A stretch of DNA of 64,000 nucleotides from Helichrysum umbraculigerum (taxonomy: Eukaryota > Streptophyta > Magnoliopsida > Asterales > Asteraceae): NCBI GenBank assembly GCA_949592205.1, contig CATIUR010000001.1, positions 238,966,750-239,030,749 of the forward strand. Direction: 5' to 3'. The translations under genes and the position numbers were made by a program. This document shows, in pieces, positions 48,265 to 57,614 of this stretch (position 1 is its first letter; each line of letters opens with the position of its first letter). The notes under the pieces are model-generated. The model was not told the origin of the DNA and ran no database searches. It saw nothing but the letters and a program-made list of their open reading frames with translations.

Positions 48265-48272
48265 TATTTATA
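48265..48272 (-). promoter_or_regulatory. TATA box of the coiled-coil gene at 47830-48171
   Basis: TATAAATA on the minus strand, 94 nt before the ATG, within CTAGTATAAATAGAG. A GGCGGTTTTGCG element lies about 125 nt further upstream (48391-48401). Confidence 0.65.
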
Positions 48273-49451
48273 CTAGCTAGAAGCCCATCACGTACTGTGG
48301 CGCCAATAAACTTTTCACCTCCCGCCCATTGGAAAAATTAAGGTTATTAATTTAACAAATTAAACAACCAATTAGTTGTGACGGATTAACGCAAAACCGC
48401 CTTTTAGTGTGGCGCCATTTTCTTTTCATTTTCCCATACCAAAAATATTTGGTTAATTGACTGTTAACAAAATATATGGCGGTTTACGTCAGATCGCTTT
48501 CTTTAGTTTTACATAAAAATTACCTTTTAGTTCTTTAATAATGTGGACATCAGTAGTTTGGTGTTGACAATTAATCGGTTAATGAAATGAATGTTTCCCG
48601 GTTTATATATATAGACATATACACACACACACACACAATGGTCACTTTGTCATCCATCAACTTGTTCATGGCTTTAGTTGTTGTCAAAAGATAATTAACA
48701 CAAAATTAATGTCATCTCCAAACACCAACAGTGTGAATCAGCCTATATTTGTGATCATGTTAATATCCACTACAAAAAGTAAACAATATTTCCTTCACGA
48801 CCGCCATTTCTCTGTTTAAGATCTTCGGGCACTGGTTTATCACAACAAAACCGGTAATGAACAGGAATGGGATATACAAAAGTTATTCTCTTCGTTTCCT
48901 CCGGCCCTTCCCATGTTGTGCTTCGTGAATATTATATTCCTTTTCTCATGTTGTGCTTTCTTGTCGTAATTAAACCAATGTCTCGGAGTATTATCAAAAA
49001 AATAAAAAACCATGAAACGTACAATTAGCTGACGTTTTCCGATTTTTGACAATTGCAATCGCGCATATAAAAATGAAAATCTTAAAGCGGTTTTTAATAC
49101 ATCAATTTAAGACGGTGGTTTGTAAAACCGCCTTAATTAAGTAACGAATAGTTCTGGTACTCCAAACGTGCTGCTGGCCAACAGTCAAGACCGTTTGAAA
49201 GAAAGCCTTGTTCCGCTTTATAAAAATAATTTCTTTCCCACGTTTCTTCCATGTCGCTTCCGATTGTTGGTTGGCATTTTTGTGTTTAGTATCGTTGAAT
49301 CACAGAGCTTGGCCGTAGTATCGTTGAATCAGCTCTCTTTTTGTGTTTCTGCTCTTCGATCTGTTCACGCATCGATACTCCTGCCTCCTGGCCTTGTTAG
49401 AGAATGAGCACGGAAAAAGTCATGTCCAAACATTGACCTCATATATATATA

Positions 49452-49583
49452 ATGTCATCCTCTTCCTCATCAAAGAGAGCATGGAGTACAGGCCCGCCAA
49501 CAGCATCAAAAGCATAATCGTCGTCCAAGAAAAAGGGTATTTCCTACGAATTCGATCTATGGAGTGTAATGAATGATGATTAA
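49452..49583 (+). pseudogene. Small Ser-rich frame with one internal stop, possible family remnant
   Basis: ATG at 49452 opens a Ser-rich frame (MSSSSSSKRAW) with a TAA at about codon 22 and a second stop at 49581-49583. A TATA-like TTTATAAAAAT lies at about 49217 and GCGG/CCGCC motifs at 49085-49135. Size and context resemble the nearby small genes, but the homology is weak. Confidence 0.25.
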
Positions 49584-50509
49584 TGAATGTGAATCACTTG
49601 TCCAGAATGCGAAAGAAAGCAAGATCACGGACTGTGAGGAAAAAAGATAACGGAAGACCATTTTCCATCCAAACCTTCAAATCGTTTACATTTTTCAAAT
49701 GTTTTATTAATTGATAAAATGTAGTTGAGAAAATGTTATTATTACGGACTCTTATGTTAATATTAATATTAATAATAGATTAATTAATGTTATATTATTT
49801 ATATATATATATATATATATATATGGTGCTTTTCCCCCTTTTCTGTACTACTCGTTCTATACTACGGAGTATATATATTTCAATCGGCTAATTAATAATT
49901 TCAATATTATTAATATTAATATTAATAATAGATTAATTAATATTATGTTCTTAATTATATATGGTGCTTTTCTGTAATTATTAATTTATTTACTTGTATA
50001 TTTCAAATATTTTATTAATCGGTTTAATTTAACAATTGAAATCATTTTGATTATTGTGTCTACAAAACTGATGGACAAATGATTTGGTTGCATTATCGGT
50101 GATTCGGTGGCCACCCTATTGGTGCAGTAAAAGAATAAAATTTTAGACTAAACTACTAGTATTAAACTTGATTATCAAAATGGAAGAAGCATAATATTTA
50201 CTATAGCTATTGGATATACAGCATATCTCATCAAAAAATCTATTTGACCAGACCACCATGCTCCTATACCTAGCCATAATCCAGACCACACCACCCCCTC
50301 CCCACTTCCCCAGCCCCCTTCACTGACAAACATTTGACTTTATTTTTAAGCCTTCTAGAGCATCTCCAGATTGAAGCGGCTAAAATTGAAATGTGGCGGC
50401 CTTTTATACTTTGTAGTCAATTACTAAATTTTATATTCAGTTTCATTTTTTGCAAGACATCACTCGAATCAATATTTTAATAGTTAATCGGTTCTTTTTT
50501 TATTGATTT

Positions 50510-50549
50510 CAAATTTATTCACGTCTCATCGCGCGGGTTAGCAGCTAGT
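50510..50549 (+). mobile_element. Helitron-like 3' terminus
   Basis: CGCGCGGGTTAGCAGCTAG followed by T matches, with small changes, the reverse-strand sequence at 28807-28830 (GCGCAGGTTAGCAGCTAG). The two are 3' ends of one small family. The hairpins are degenerate. Confidence 0.4.
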
Positions 50550-50642
50550 ATATGTTATGGAATATTGGAATGGATATGGACAGATGAATTCATTAGCTAT
50601 TGTCGTACGAGTAGTAGCGTTACAAGGAAGCTACACACTATT

Positions 50643-50688
50643 GCGGCGGTGTTCAGTAAACCGCTTTAAATACTGTAACTATATAAAA
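50643..50688 (+). promoter_or_regulatory. GCGG element and TATA box before family member 2
   Basis: GCGGCGGTGTTCAGTAAACCGC (50643-50664) is a loose inverted repeat. TATAAAAT follows at 50682-50689, about 55 nt before the ATG at 50743. Confidence 0.5.
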
Positions 50689-50742
50689 TAGAAAGATATT
50701 TCGTAGATTGTAAAGAGATAGTTGTTTTGTTAAACTGAAAAA

Positions 50743-51069
50743 ATGGCAACCGAAGAATAGAAGTATGTTTTAGGAGAGAAAGCAGGCGTTTTAAAGGAGA
50801 TAGACCAACAAATGATCAAATTACAAAAAGAAAACATCGAAAAGTTTAATACGGAAATTGGGAAGATCGGCAAATGGATCAACGACCTCAATGATAAATT
50901 TGACGAATTTGGAGTTCAACCCTCTGCATCCGAGCTCAAATTTCTCAAGAAACTTGAAGATGATTTTCAATACTACACCTACGAGAAAAAAAATGCAGAA
51001 AACATGCTATTTCGTTTCGAGATGTATGATCGAAACCTTAGGGATTGGATCGATCTGATACGTTTGTAA
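50743..51069 (+). pseudogene. Small coiled-coil protein, family member 2, broken by an amber stop
   Basis: From ATG at 50743 the frame runs to TAA at 51069 except for a TAG at codon 6 (50758-50760). The homologous gene at 47830-48171 has Gln here, so a CAG-to-TAG change explains the stop. The rest (about 103 residues) is intact and shows the same core (KWINDLNDKFDEFG, ELKFLKKLE, YYTYEKK). A methionine at 50812 could start a shortened protein of 85 aa. Strand and position differ from member 1, so duplication with inversion is implied. Confidence 0.65.
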
Positions 51070-51229
51070 TTTTTCATTTGATAATGTAATTTTATCCTTT
51101 AGTTATTTCATTACTGAAATTGACATGAAGTTCTTTAATTCACTGAGTATTATTACTATTATTTATTATTATTATTATTACTATTATTTATTATTTGCAA
51201 TAAATTAATATAATTACAAGCACGAAATG

Positions 51230-51274
<45 letters not shown>

Positions 51275-51279
51275 GGAGG

Positions 51280-51717
51280 CATAGTTGTTAAACTCTTACG
51301 ATTCACTCGACTCAGAAATTCAAAAAACGAGGCGGTTAAGACCCCGACTCTTAAATGGCTTTGAACCTTACGAGTCATTTATTGACTCTTCCGAGTCGTG
51401 GGCGACTCTTACGAGTCTTGGGCGACTCTTACGAGTCAGAAACCGGACACACGTTTAATGTAATCTAATAAAAAAACATAAAATGACAAAATATAATAGA
51501 AAATGACTAATAATCCATTATAAATTACACATTTGTGTTATCTAATGACTTTCATCATGTTTTATTTCAATTTAGGATAGAAATATAAACAATAATATAC
51601 ATATAGATATAAATATATGTATTTATTGTAAAATTATGACTCTTACGAGTCGAGCCGAGTCACGAGTTAAAAAATAACATTCCGAATCACGAGTCGAGTT
51701 ACGAGTTAACAACTATG
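51280..51717. mobile_element. hAT-type MITE (438 bp)
   Basis: Inverted ends CATAGTTGTTAA and TTAACAACTATG with arms rich in ACTCTTACGAGTC. The perfect 8-bp duplication GTGGGAGG flanks it (51272-51279 and 51718-51725). Confidence 0.92.
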
Positions 51718-51725
51718 GTGGGAGG

Positions 51726-52679
51726 TTCAAATGATAATATATATATATATATATATATAAAATTAACCAAGGGGGTAAAAAATAGAAGTGGGTTTTGTAG
51801 AGAAATTGAAGAATCCTATTGGTTCTCCCATTCTCAACCTTTTTAGCATTCTTAAAAGAACTCACCTCATATATGTATAACGGGATCAAAAAAGAAGAAA
51901 AATTAGGTGGATAAGAGGGAGAAACAATATAATACAATATTTTACTTACTATGAATCATTTTTTTATTATTATAATTCATCAAACATTGTCACAAGTCAT
52001 AAGTCTGTTAGATAGGTCAACGTTTGTTGTTTTTTTACATTAATACTGTTACGGATACGAATGTGGATCGATCAAAGGCGAAGATAGTCATTCACACAAA
52101 TAGGACGTTGTGTTTCCCATTTTGAGGTTATTATGTTGATATTATATGTTTGGATTCTTCTTCATTTTTTTCCCCCTTTTTAAAGGGTATTCCCGTTTTT
52201 AACAGGCTCCCTCAGGTTGGCCAAGTTTTTGCTTATGATGTACGCGGTCTAACTGTTACCGTGGCCATTTCCGAACCTTCTCGAGGCCACCCCAAAATTT
52301 TTTTGCTTCTAGTGAGGTTTGAACCTGAGACCTCTTATCATAACGACTTATATTACTATATTTGTTATTAAAGATATAGATTTCCACGTGATAAACTATT
52401 TTAGTTTAATAATTGAATAATTTTACTTGTAGTAATAATTGATTAAATGAAAAACCTTTTAACCTTTTATCCGATAAAAATCAATTAATTTATATTTTGT
52501 TAACTCAAGGGTGTGGTATCGGTGTTTTGGCCTTTGGGATAGTGTTCTGGAGAATATTGAAAGTGAGGATTTTGTGGTGTGGTGAAACTGAATTCTCGGT
52601 GTTTTGGACAGTGTTCTGGAGTTTTTTATTATTGATTGTATTTAAAATTAGAAGACCATAATTTCTGTTGTATTTTTTA

Positions 52680-52682
<3 letters not shown>
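51726..52682. other. Intergenic DNA
   Basis: No gene is supported. A stretch near 52190-52345 resembles decayed transposon sequence (GAGGTTTGAACCTGAGACCT). Two similar phrases around GTGTTTTGG and AGTGTTCTGGAG lie near 52520-52620. Confidence 0.4.

Positions 52683-52750
<68 letters not shown>
52683..52750. repeat. (ATT)n microsatellite
   Basis: An ATT trinucleotide run of about 68 bp. Confidence 0.95.
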
Positions 52751-52780
52751 TCCGTATTATTATAAAGTTTCGAAGGTGAG

Positions 52781-52825
52781 GCGGTTTAAATAAAAACCGC
52801 TCCAGAAAAAAGTAAATATATAAAC
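52781..52825 (+). promoter_or_regulatory. GCGGTTT palindrome and TATA box before family member 3
   Basis: GCGGTTTAAATAAAAACCGC (52781-52800) is a perfect inverted repeat with 7-bp arms. TATATAAAC follows at 52817-52825, about 90-100 nt before the possible starts at 52915 and 52924. Confidence 0.55.
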
Positions 52826-52914
52826 CGTAAAAAGACCCAAAAAAAGGGACATCAGTTTCTCGATCAAAACCTATCTCAAAAAATTATTCCGTAACATTTG
52901 TTAACATTATTAAC

Positions 52915-53266
52915 ATGCAATATATGGCTTCTTCCGGAGATGAGGTCACTAGCACCATGAATGTCAGCGAACAGGAACGTCATCGTATCCGCTCTAAGGT
53001 GTATACTTTGATAGATGTTGATAATGAAATGATCGAAGAATTGCAATATCAAGTTACCAAGATTACAAGCACGATAAAAAAGATCATGAAAGAAATTCAA
53101 AAGACCCGCAAAATTAAAGAGCCTTCCACTGATGAGGTTGACTATAAGGAGCAACTTGACTATAATCTTAGGTTTTAGGTGAATCAGAAGGAAATGATTG
53201 AAGCACAAATTGTTCGGTTCAACCAAAATGTGGAACAAAATGAAGTTTTTAATGACTTGTTGTAAT
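52915..53266 (+). pseudogene. Small coiled-coil protein, family member 3, broken
   Basis: A frame from ATG at 52915 (or 52924) runs 87 codons to a TAG at 53176-53178. Translation beyond it continues with helical, charged sequence (VNQKEMIEAQIVRF) that matches the C-terminal pattern of member 2. A one-base shift near 53221 would keep that pattern to a TAA at 53264-53266. So there is one premature amber and a likely frameshift. Relation to members 1 and 2 is by layout and heptads, not strong identity. No known family is recognised. Confidence 0.5.
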
Positions 53267-53423
53267 CATGTGTAATCTACATGTATATCAAATGAATTAA
53301 CAAGTTTTTCTTTCTTTTATGAATCTGCTTCTCTTATTGTTTAAAATATATGTTACTCCACCGTGTTATCATTTCATCGATCTATTATTCTATTAGTATT
53401 ATTATTCATCAATATATTATCAT

Positions 53424-53491
<68 letters not shown>

Positions 53492-53803
53492 ATAACAAAT
53501 ACGGAGTATTAATTTATGAGAATCAAATTCCGCCAGTTTAAAGTACATTTTTTATTAAAAAATTATGTTGGAGCGGTTATATATGATGTAAATGAAGCGG
53601 AGTATTTTAATAAAATATTAATGCTTAATTAATTCGTGTATAAGTATTCTAGTGTAATATGAAGCAGTGTATTTAACACAAAACCACGTCGTTGAAAGTG
53701 GGATTTGATTTGGTGGTTGGGCATTTAAGAGTCCATTTAATTTAATTTCTCATATGCTGTTGACTTGTAGTAGGCCGGCCTATAAGTAGTTTCCTTTAAT
53801 AAG

Positions 53804-53940
53804 TGTAGGTCATTTACTTTTTTGGGGGGAGGATATTTAGAATATTATACGTAGTATAAAAAATATTCTAGATATTTGGAATGTTAATTGGAGCGGTCTG
53901 GTCATTTACTTTTTTGGGGGAAGATGTTTAGAATATTATG
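53804..53940. repeat. Direct repeat around GGTCATTTACTTTTTTGGGG
   Basis: The phrase occurs at about 53808 and 53907, each followed by GATATTTAGAATATTAT or a close variant, a duplication of about 45 bp. Confidence 0.8.
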
Positions 53941-54010
53941 CAAACCGCTTCTTGCTACATATATCGGTGTGGTAATTGTACATTTGTACGTTTGACAACA
54001 TTTGTATAAA
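53940..54010 (+). promoter_or_regulatory. CCGC element and TATA-like box before family member 4
   Basis: AAACCGCTTC at 53942-53951 and GGAGCGGTC at about 53891 precede TATAAA at 54005-54010, which is 78 nt upstream of the ATG at 54088. Confidence 0.4.
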
Positions 54011-54087
54011 TTCGAACAAATAAAAATATTTTGGCAAAACTCTCCGGCCGGTCAGTTTCCACAATAAATTAAAACAGGTATAGTTTA

Positions 54088-54438
54088 ATGGAAGAATCTT
54101 CTGGGTATACAGAATCACCCTCTAAAAGAGGGAATACAGCGACGCATCGATTCCGAGTGTATTCCGAATTGTACACCAATTGTGTGAAAGAAATGCTAGA
54201 TGAGGATAAAAAACAAAAAGAAGAAGTAGTAAAGACGATTGATAAACTAAATCATTCAATTTATGATAAACAACAAAAGATTCAACATATTGAGCGACGG
54301 AATATGATGATTCATATAATTGAATCTTCATATATGGATTGTCTATGTGGATCTATTTCCGAAGAAAGAAAGTTACTCGAGAACTGCGAAAAGATGGTGG
54401 AGACACTCGATCAAATGCTCGAACAGAAAGAAAAGTAG
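54088..54438 (+). CDS. Small coiled-coil protein, family member 4 (116 aa)
   Basis: An intact single-exon frame from ATG at 54088 to TAG at 54438. A Ser/Gly-rich N-terminus (about 1-20) is followed by a long charged helical region (about 30-80) with heptad spacing, a Cys pair (CLC), and a second helix to the end. No signal peptide or membrane span. It shares size, layout, TATA and CCGC-type upstream elements with members 1-3, but direct sequence identity is low, so membership is inferred. It and member 1 are the only intact frames of the group. Function unknown. Confidence 0.55.
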   Translation: MEESSGYTESPSKRGNTATHRFRVYSELYTNCVKEMLDEDKKQKEEVVKTIDKLNHSIYDKQQKIQHIERRNMMIHIIESSYMDCLCGSISEERKLLENCEKMVETLDQMLEQKEK

Positions 54439-54838
54439 ATTAATGATGATCTGCCTAGTTTAGCGGATAGTTAATTTTCAATTTTGTATATTTGTTCTTT
54501 ATTTATATTTTTCTTAATTGTTCTTACTTATTGGATAATAGAATGACTTTAGCTTAAAACCGATATATCATATCGCTCCTACAACATGTATCGTTCATTT
54601 TTGAGCACTACTGTACTAGCTAGCATTACACCCGCGGTAAAATTGGTGACAGAGGATGGAGGTGCGAGTAACGATTTTAAAATAAAAACGTAAATGTAAA
54701 TATATTGAAGATTTATTGTATAATGCTTGTGTTATGTATTATTTATCCATGTGAAATATAATAGAAACAAATATGATTTAACTATAGTGATCTACATATT
54801 AATGGAAATAATTTGGCCATGAACATAAGGGATTTGGG

Positions 54839-55330
54839 TGTAACACTCTAGGCAAATCCCACATCGGCAATGGACATGGGAGATCTGAAGACTTATAAGG
54901 GAAAAAGTCATCCTTATACGACACAATGCGTTTTCGGCCCACAGTGGAAGTAGATTGCACGAGAACGTCGTGGTTAAGCGTGCTCGTGTGGGGGAAGTGT
55001 CCAGGATGAGTGCCTCCTGGGAAGTGGAAGTGGTGGTCGCCAAGAACAAAGTCGTGCTCTTGCAGGCAAAGCGGACAATATTGTGCCGTGGTAAAGGGCA
55101 GTTACATTAGGGCTTATAAGGATAATATCATCCTTACATGACACAACACATTTTGGGACCGTAAGGGTAGTAGATCCCGTGAGAAAACTACAGTTACGCG
55201 TGCTCAAGCGGGGTAGTTCCAGGATGGGTGACCTCATGGATAGTAGTGTGGTCGCCAAGGAAAAGTCGTGCGCCTGCGGGCAAATCACACAATATTGTGT
55301 CGTGGTAAGGCGAGATGTTACCGTAATGTT
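54839..55330 (+). mobile_element. Cassandra-type TRIM element with two 5S-rRNA-like LTR copies
   Basis: It begins TGTAACACTCTAGGCAAATC followed by CCCACATCGG, the known Cassandra LTR start. The first copy ends GTTACA at 55106 (268 bp). It contains a 5S-like domain with GTTAAGCGTGCTCG and AGGATGAGTGCCTCCTGGGA (about 54930-55035). A second copy follows directly, lacking its first 50 or so bases, with CAGTTACGCGTGCTC and AGGATGGGTGACCTCATGG (about 55150-55250), and ends near 55330. The 5S domain is an RNA polymerase III internal promoter in this family. No internal region or primer site lies between the copies. Confidence 0.85.
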
Positions 55331-55642
55331 AGATGTTGGTGGCGCGACGAGTATGATGATAGTAGTGGGGTAATTAAGAAAGTCAAATGCTTGTGCTTTA
55401 TGGTTATAATGTTAGACGCTAGTGTTGTAGGAAGTCACCATGTGTTTAATTTTGTGGTGATATTAATATGGCGTTTTTGTCATAGTGAATCAAAGTAGTG
55501 AATGTATACGTTTGAATTTATAAACAGTCAAGATGGTGTTGCTTGCTTATGAAATTCGGACATATAAGTTTTAGCGCATGAAAAATTTGCAGGACCACAC
55601 AAGAACTTCCAAATAGCTGATCAATGTACTTCCACTAAACGT

Positions 55643-56246
55643 TTAACTTTATAGTTCTCACGGGTCCAATGACCTTTTTGGCCACAATAAGAGCGTTTGT
55701 GATTTGTAACAGGAGTTTACCTTATACACCCAACACGTACCTCTCGTGTCCCCAAAAATCCTCAGGGAATTTTTAGATTCAACTTGTCATTATAAACCTT
55801 AAAATATCGAAAAATAGACAATGGAAATAGGAGGTTGTCAGCTAATGCATGTTGACCACAATTATTTTCAAATCGTCACCAACTAATGTGGGATAAGCTA
55901 AATGCCCCTAAGTCATAACCCAATTGAGACACATCGTCTTCCATGTAACTTTATAGTTCTCACGGGTCCAATGACCTTTTTGGCCACAATAAGAGCGTTT
56001 GTGATTTGTAACAGGGGTTTACCTTATACACCCAACACGTACCTCTCATGTCCCCAAAAATCCTCAGGGAATTTTTAGATTCAACTTGTCATCATAAACC
56101 TTAAAATATCGAAAAATGGACAATGGAAATAAGAGGTTGCCAGCTAATGCATGTTGACCACAATTATTTTCAAATCGTCACCAACAAACGTGGGATAAGC
56201 TAAATGCCCCCAAGTCATAACCCCATTGAGACACATCGTCTTCCAT
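55643..56246. repeat. Tandem duplication, 302-bp unit, two copies
   Basis: TAACTTTATAGTTCTCACGG starts at 55643 and 55945, and CATCGTCTTCCATG ends both. The copies differ at about a dozen positions. No coding frame is conserved. A further CCCACATCGG TRIM-like fragment follows near 56309. Confidence 0.92.
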
Positions 56247-56553
56247 GAGGTTTTCATTAATATATATCTTCCTGAATGGCACATGAGTCCCTCGATCTCT
56301 GTAGCAACCCGTCCCACATCGGAAACTGATAACAAATTGGAGCTCTTTATTAGTCTAAAGTTGTGTCTAATAGTTACCTTTCACTATGGTTTTTCGTTGA
56401 AAGTTGAAAATATCCGGTTAGTCACTGCTTTCGACTTTGGGGGCATAACATCTTAAGCATGCACATCAATTAAGAAAACATAATTTAATTGATTCTTTAT
56501 TTTAGTTAGTTTTCAAAAACACTTGCACTATATCTTACATGTATGTATGTATG

Positions 56554-56556
<3 letters not shown>

Positions 56557-56642
<86 letters not shown>
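56557..56642. repeat. (TAA)n microsatellite
   Basis: A TAA trinucleotide run of about 86 bp, preceded by (ATGT)n. Confidence 0.95.
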
Positions 56643-56643
<1 letters not shown>

Positions 56644-56950
56644 TTTAAAATATAATAACAATAATAATATTATTAATATAAATAAACCAAAATCCTGTTG
56701 AGCAATCTGGACCTTTAAATGAAAATTTACAAGGTGATCCGACGATTTAGATTTAATTAAATAATTACACTTACCATTTTAAGTATTAAATTTAAATTTA
56801 ATGAAAAATTAAATATTATTAAATATATTAATTAAAACAAAATATTGAAAAATTACACAACTTATATATAGTTATATAAAATGAATTATTGAGTCTTACT
56901 CCGTACTTCTTAAACTTTGCAACAATAAAATAGCAATATGCTTTATAAAT

Positions 56951-56993
<43 letters not shown>

Positions 56994-57149
56994 TTATAGA
57001 TATATAGATCTATATCTATATTACTATATTACTATATATAATTACTATATATAATATATATGCATTTGATAAAAACTAAAGCACCAAATTTCAATTTTTT
57101 TGGTTCCCCGCCAAACGTGGGCTAAAAATCAAAAAGTTTCGTTAGTCAA

Positions 57150-57221
57150 TTGAAGCGGTTGCTTTATGGCATGGCGGTTGTCTTTGTAATTTGAAGCGGG
57201 TATTGTTTTTAACCGCTTCAA
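57150..57221. repeat. Inverted-end module TTGAAGCGGTT ... AACCGCTTCAA
   Basis: A 72-bp module with perfect 11-bp inverted ends and an internal ATGGCGGTTG. Other copies with at least one end are at 43573-43648, 44413-44423, 44984-45056, 46276-46348, 47388-47441 and 50371-50400. Confidence 0.75.
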
Positions 57222-57614
57222 ATGAGCTAAGGTTTTATTGGTGAAAAAGCACTTTTTGGTCTACATAGAGACAGAATACACTTTTGATCGCGATTTTCTG
57301 CTTCATCGTCTTCGGCTTCATTCTACTTCTGCCACCACCGTATCCCCAAATATACACCGGTAAATCTAGGTTAAAGTTTGTTATTGTAAATATAACGCCC
57401 CTCATTTAATATCACAATATAATATTAAGTTTGGCGGAAGCGAATACTTGAAATACATATTCTATTAGAATTCTGCTAGAAATTTTCGCAAACCTTTATA
57501 CAACATGTTTAACTACTAAACAAACATAATTAACTTGTTTACAAACATGGGCATTATATATTACAAAACATTATTTATTACAAACTGGATCAGAGTTGCA
57601 AGTTTCAAACATTC

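Noticed and set aside
48769..48782. Left end of a CACTA element (CACTACAAAAAG)
   Set aside because: Only one end was found; no inverted partner or 3-bp duplication could be matched.
52876..53238. A 120-codon reverse-strand frame
   Set aside because: It is antisense to the coiled-coil member at 52915-53266, which has better promoter context and family similarity.
53404..53541. Frames encoding Ile-Tyr repeats (also at 19528 and 28799)
   Set aside because: They are translations of (TA)n microsatellites.
47830..54438. Integrated viral genome as the source of the small genes
   Set aside because: No replication, capsid or reverse-transcriptase motif was seen in 41-57 kb, and the genes have separate TATA boxes on both strands.
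54930..55250. 5S rRNA genes
   Set aside because: Both 5S-like parts are diverged and lie inside Cassandra LTR copies that begin TGTAACACTC, so they are retroelement domains rather than rDNA.
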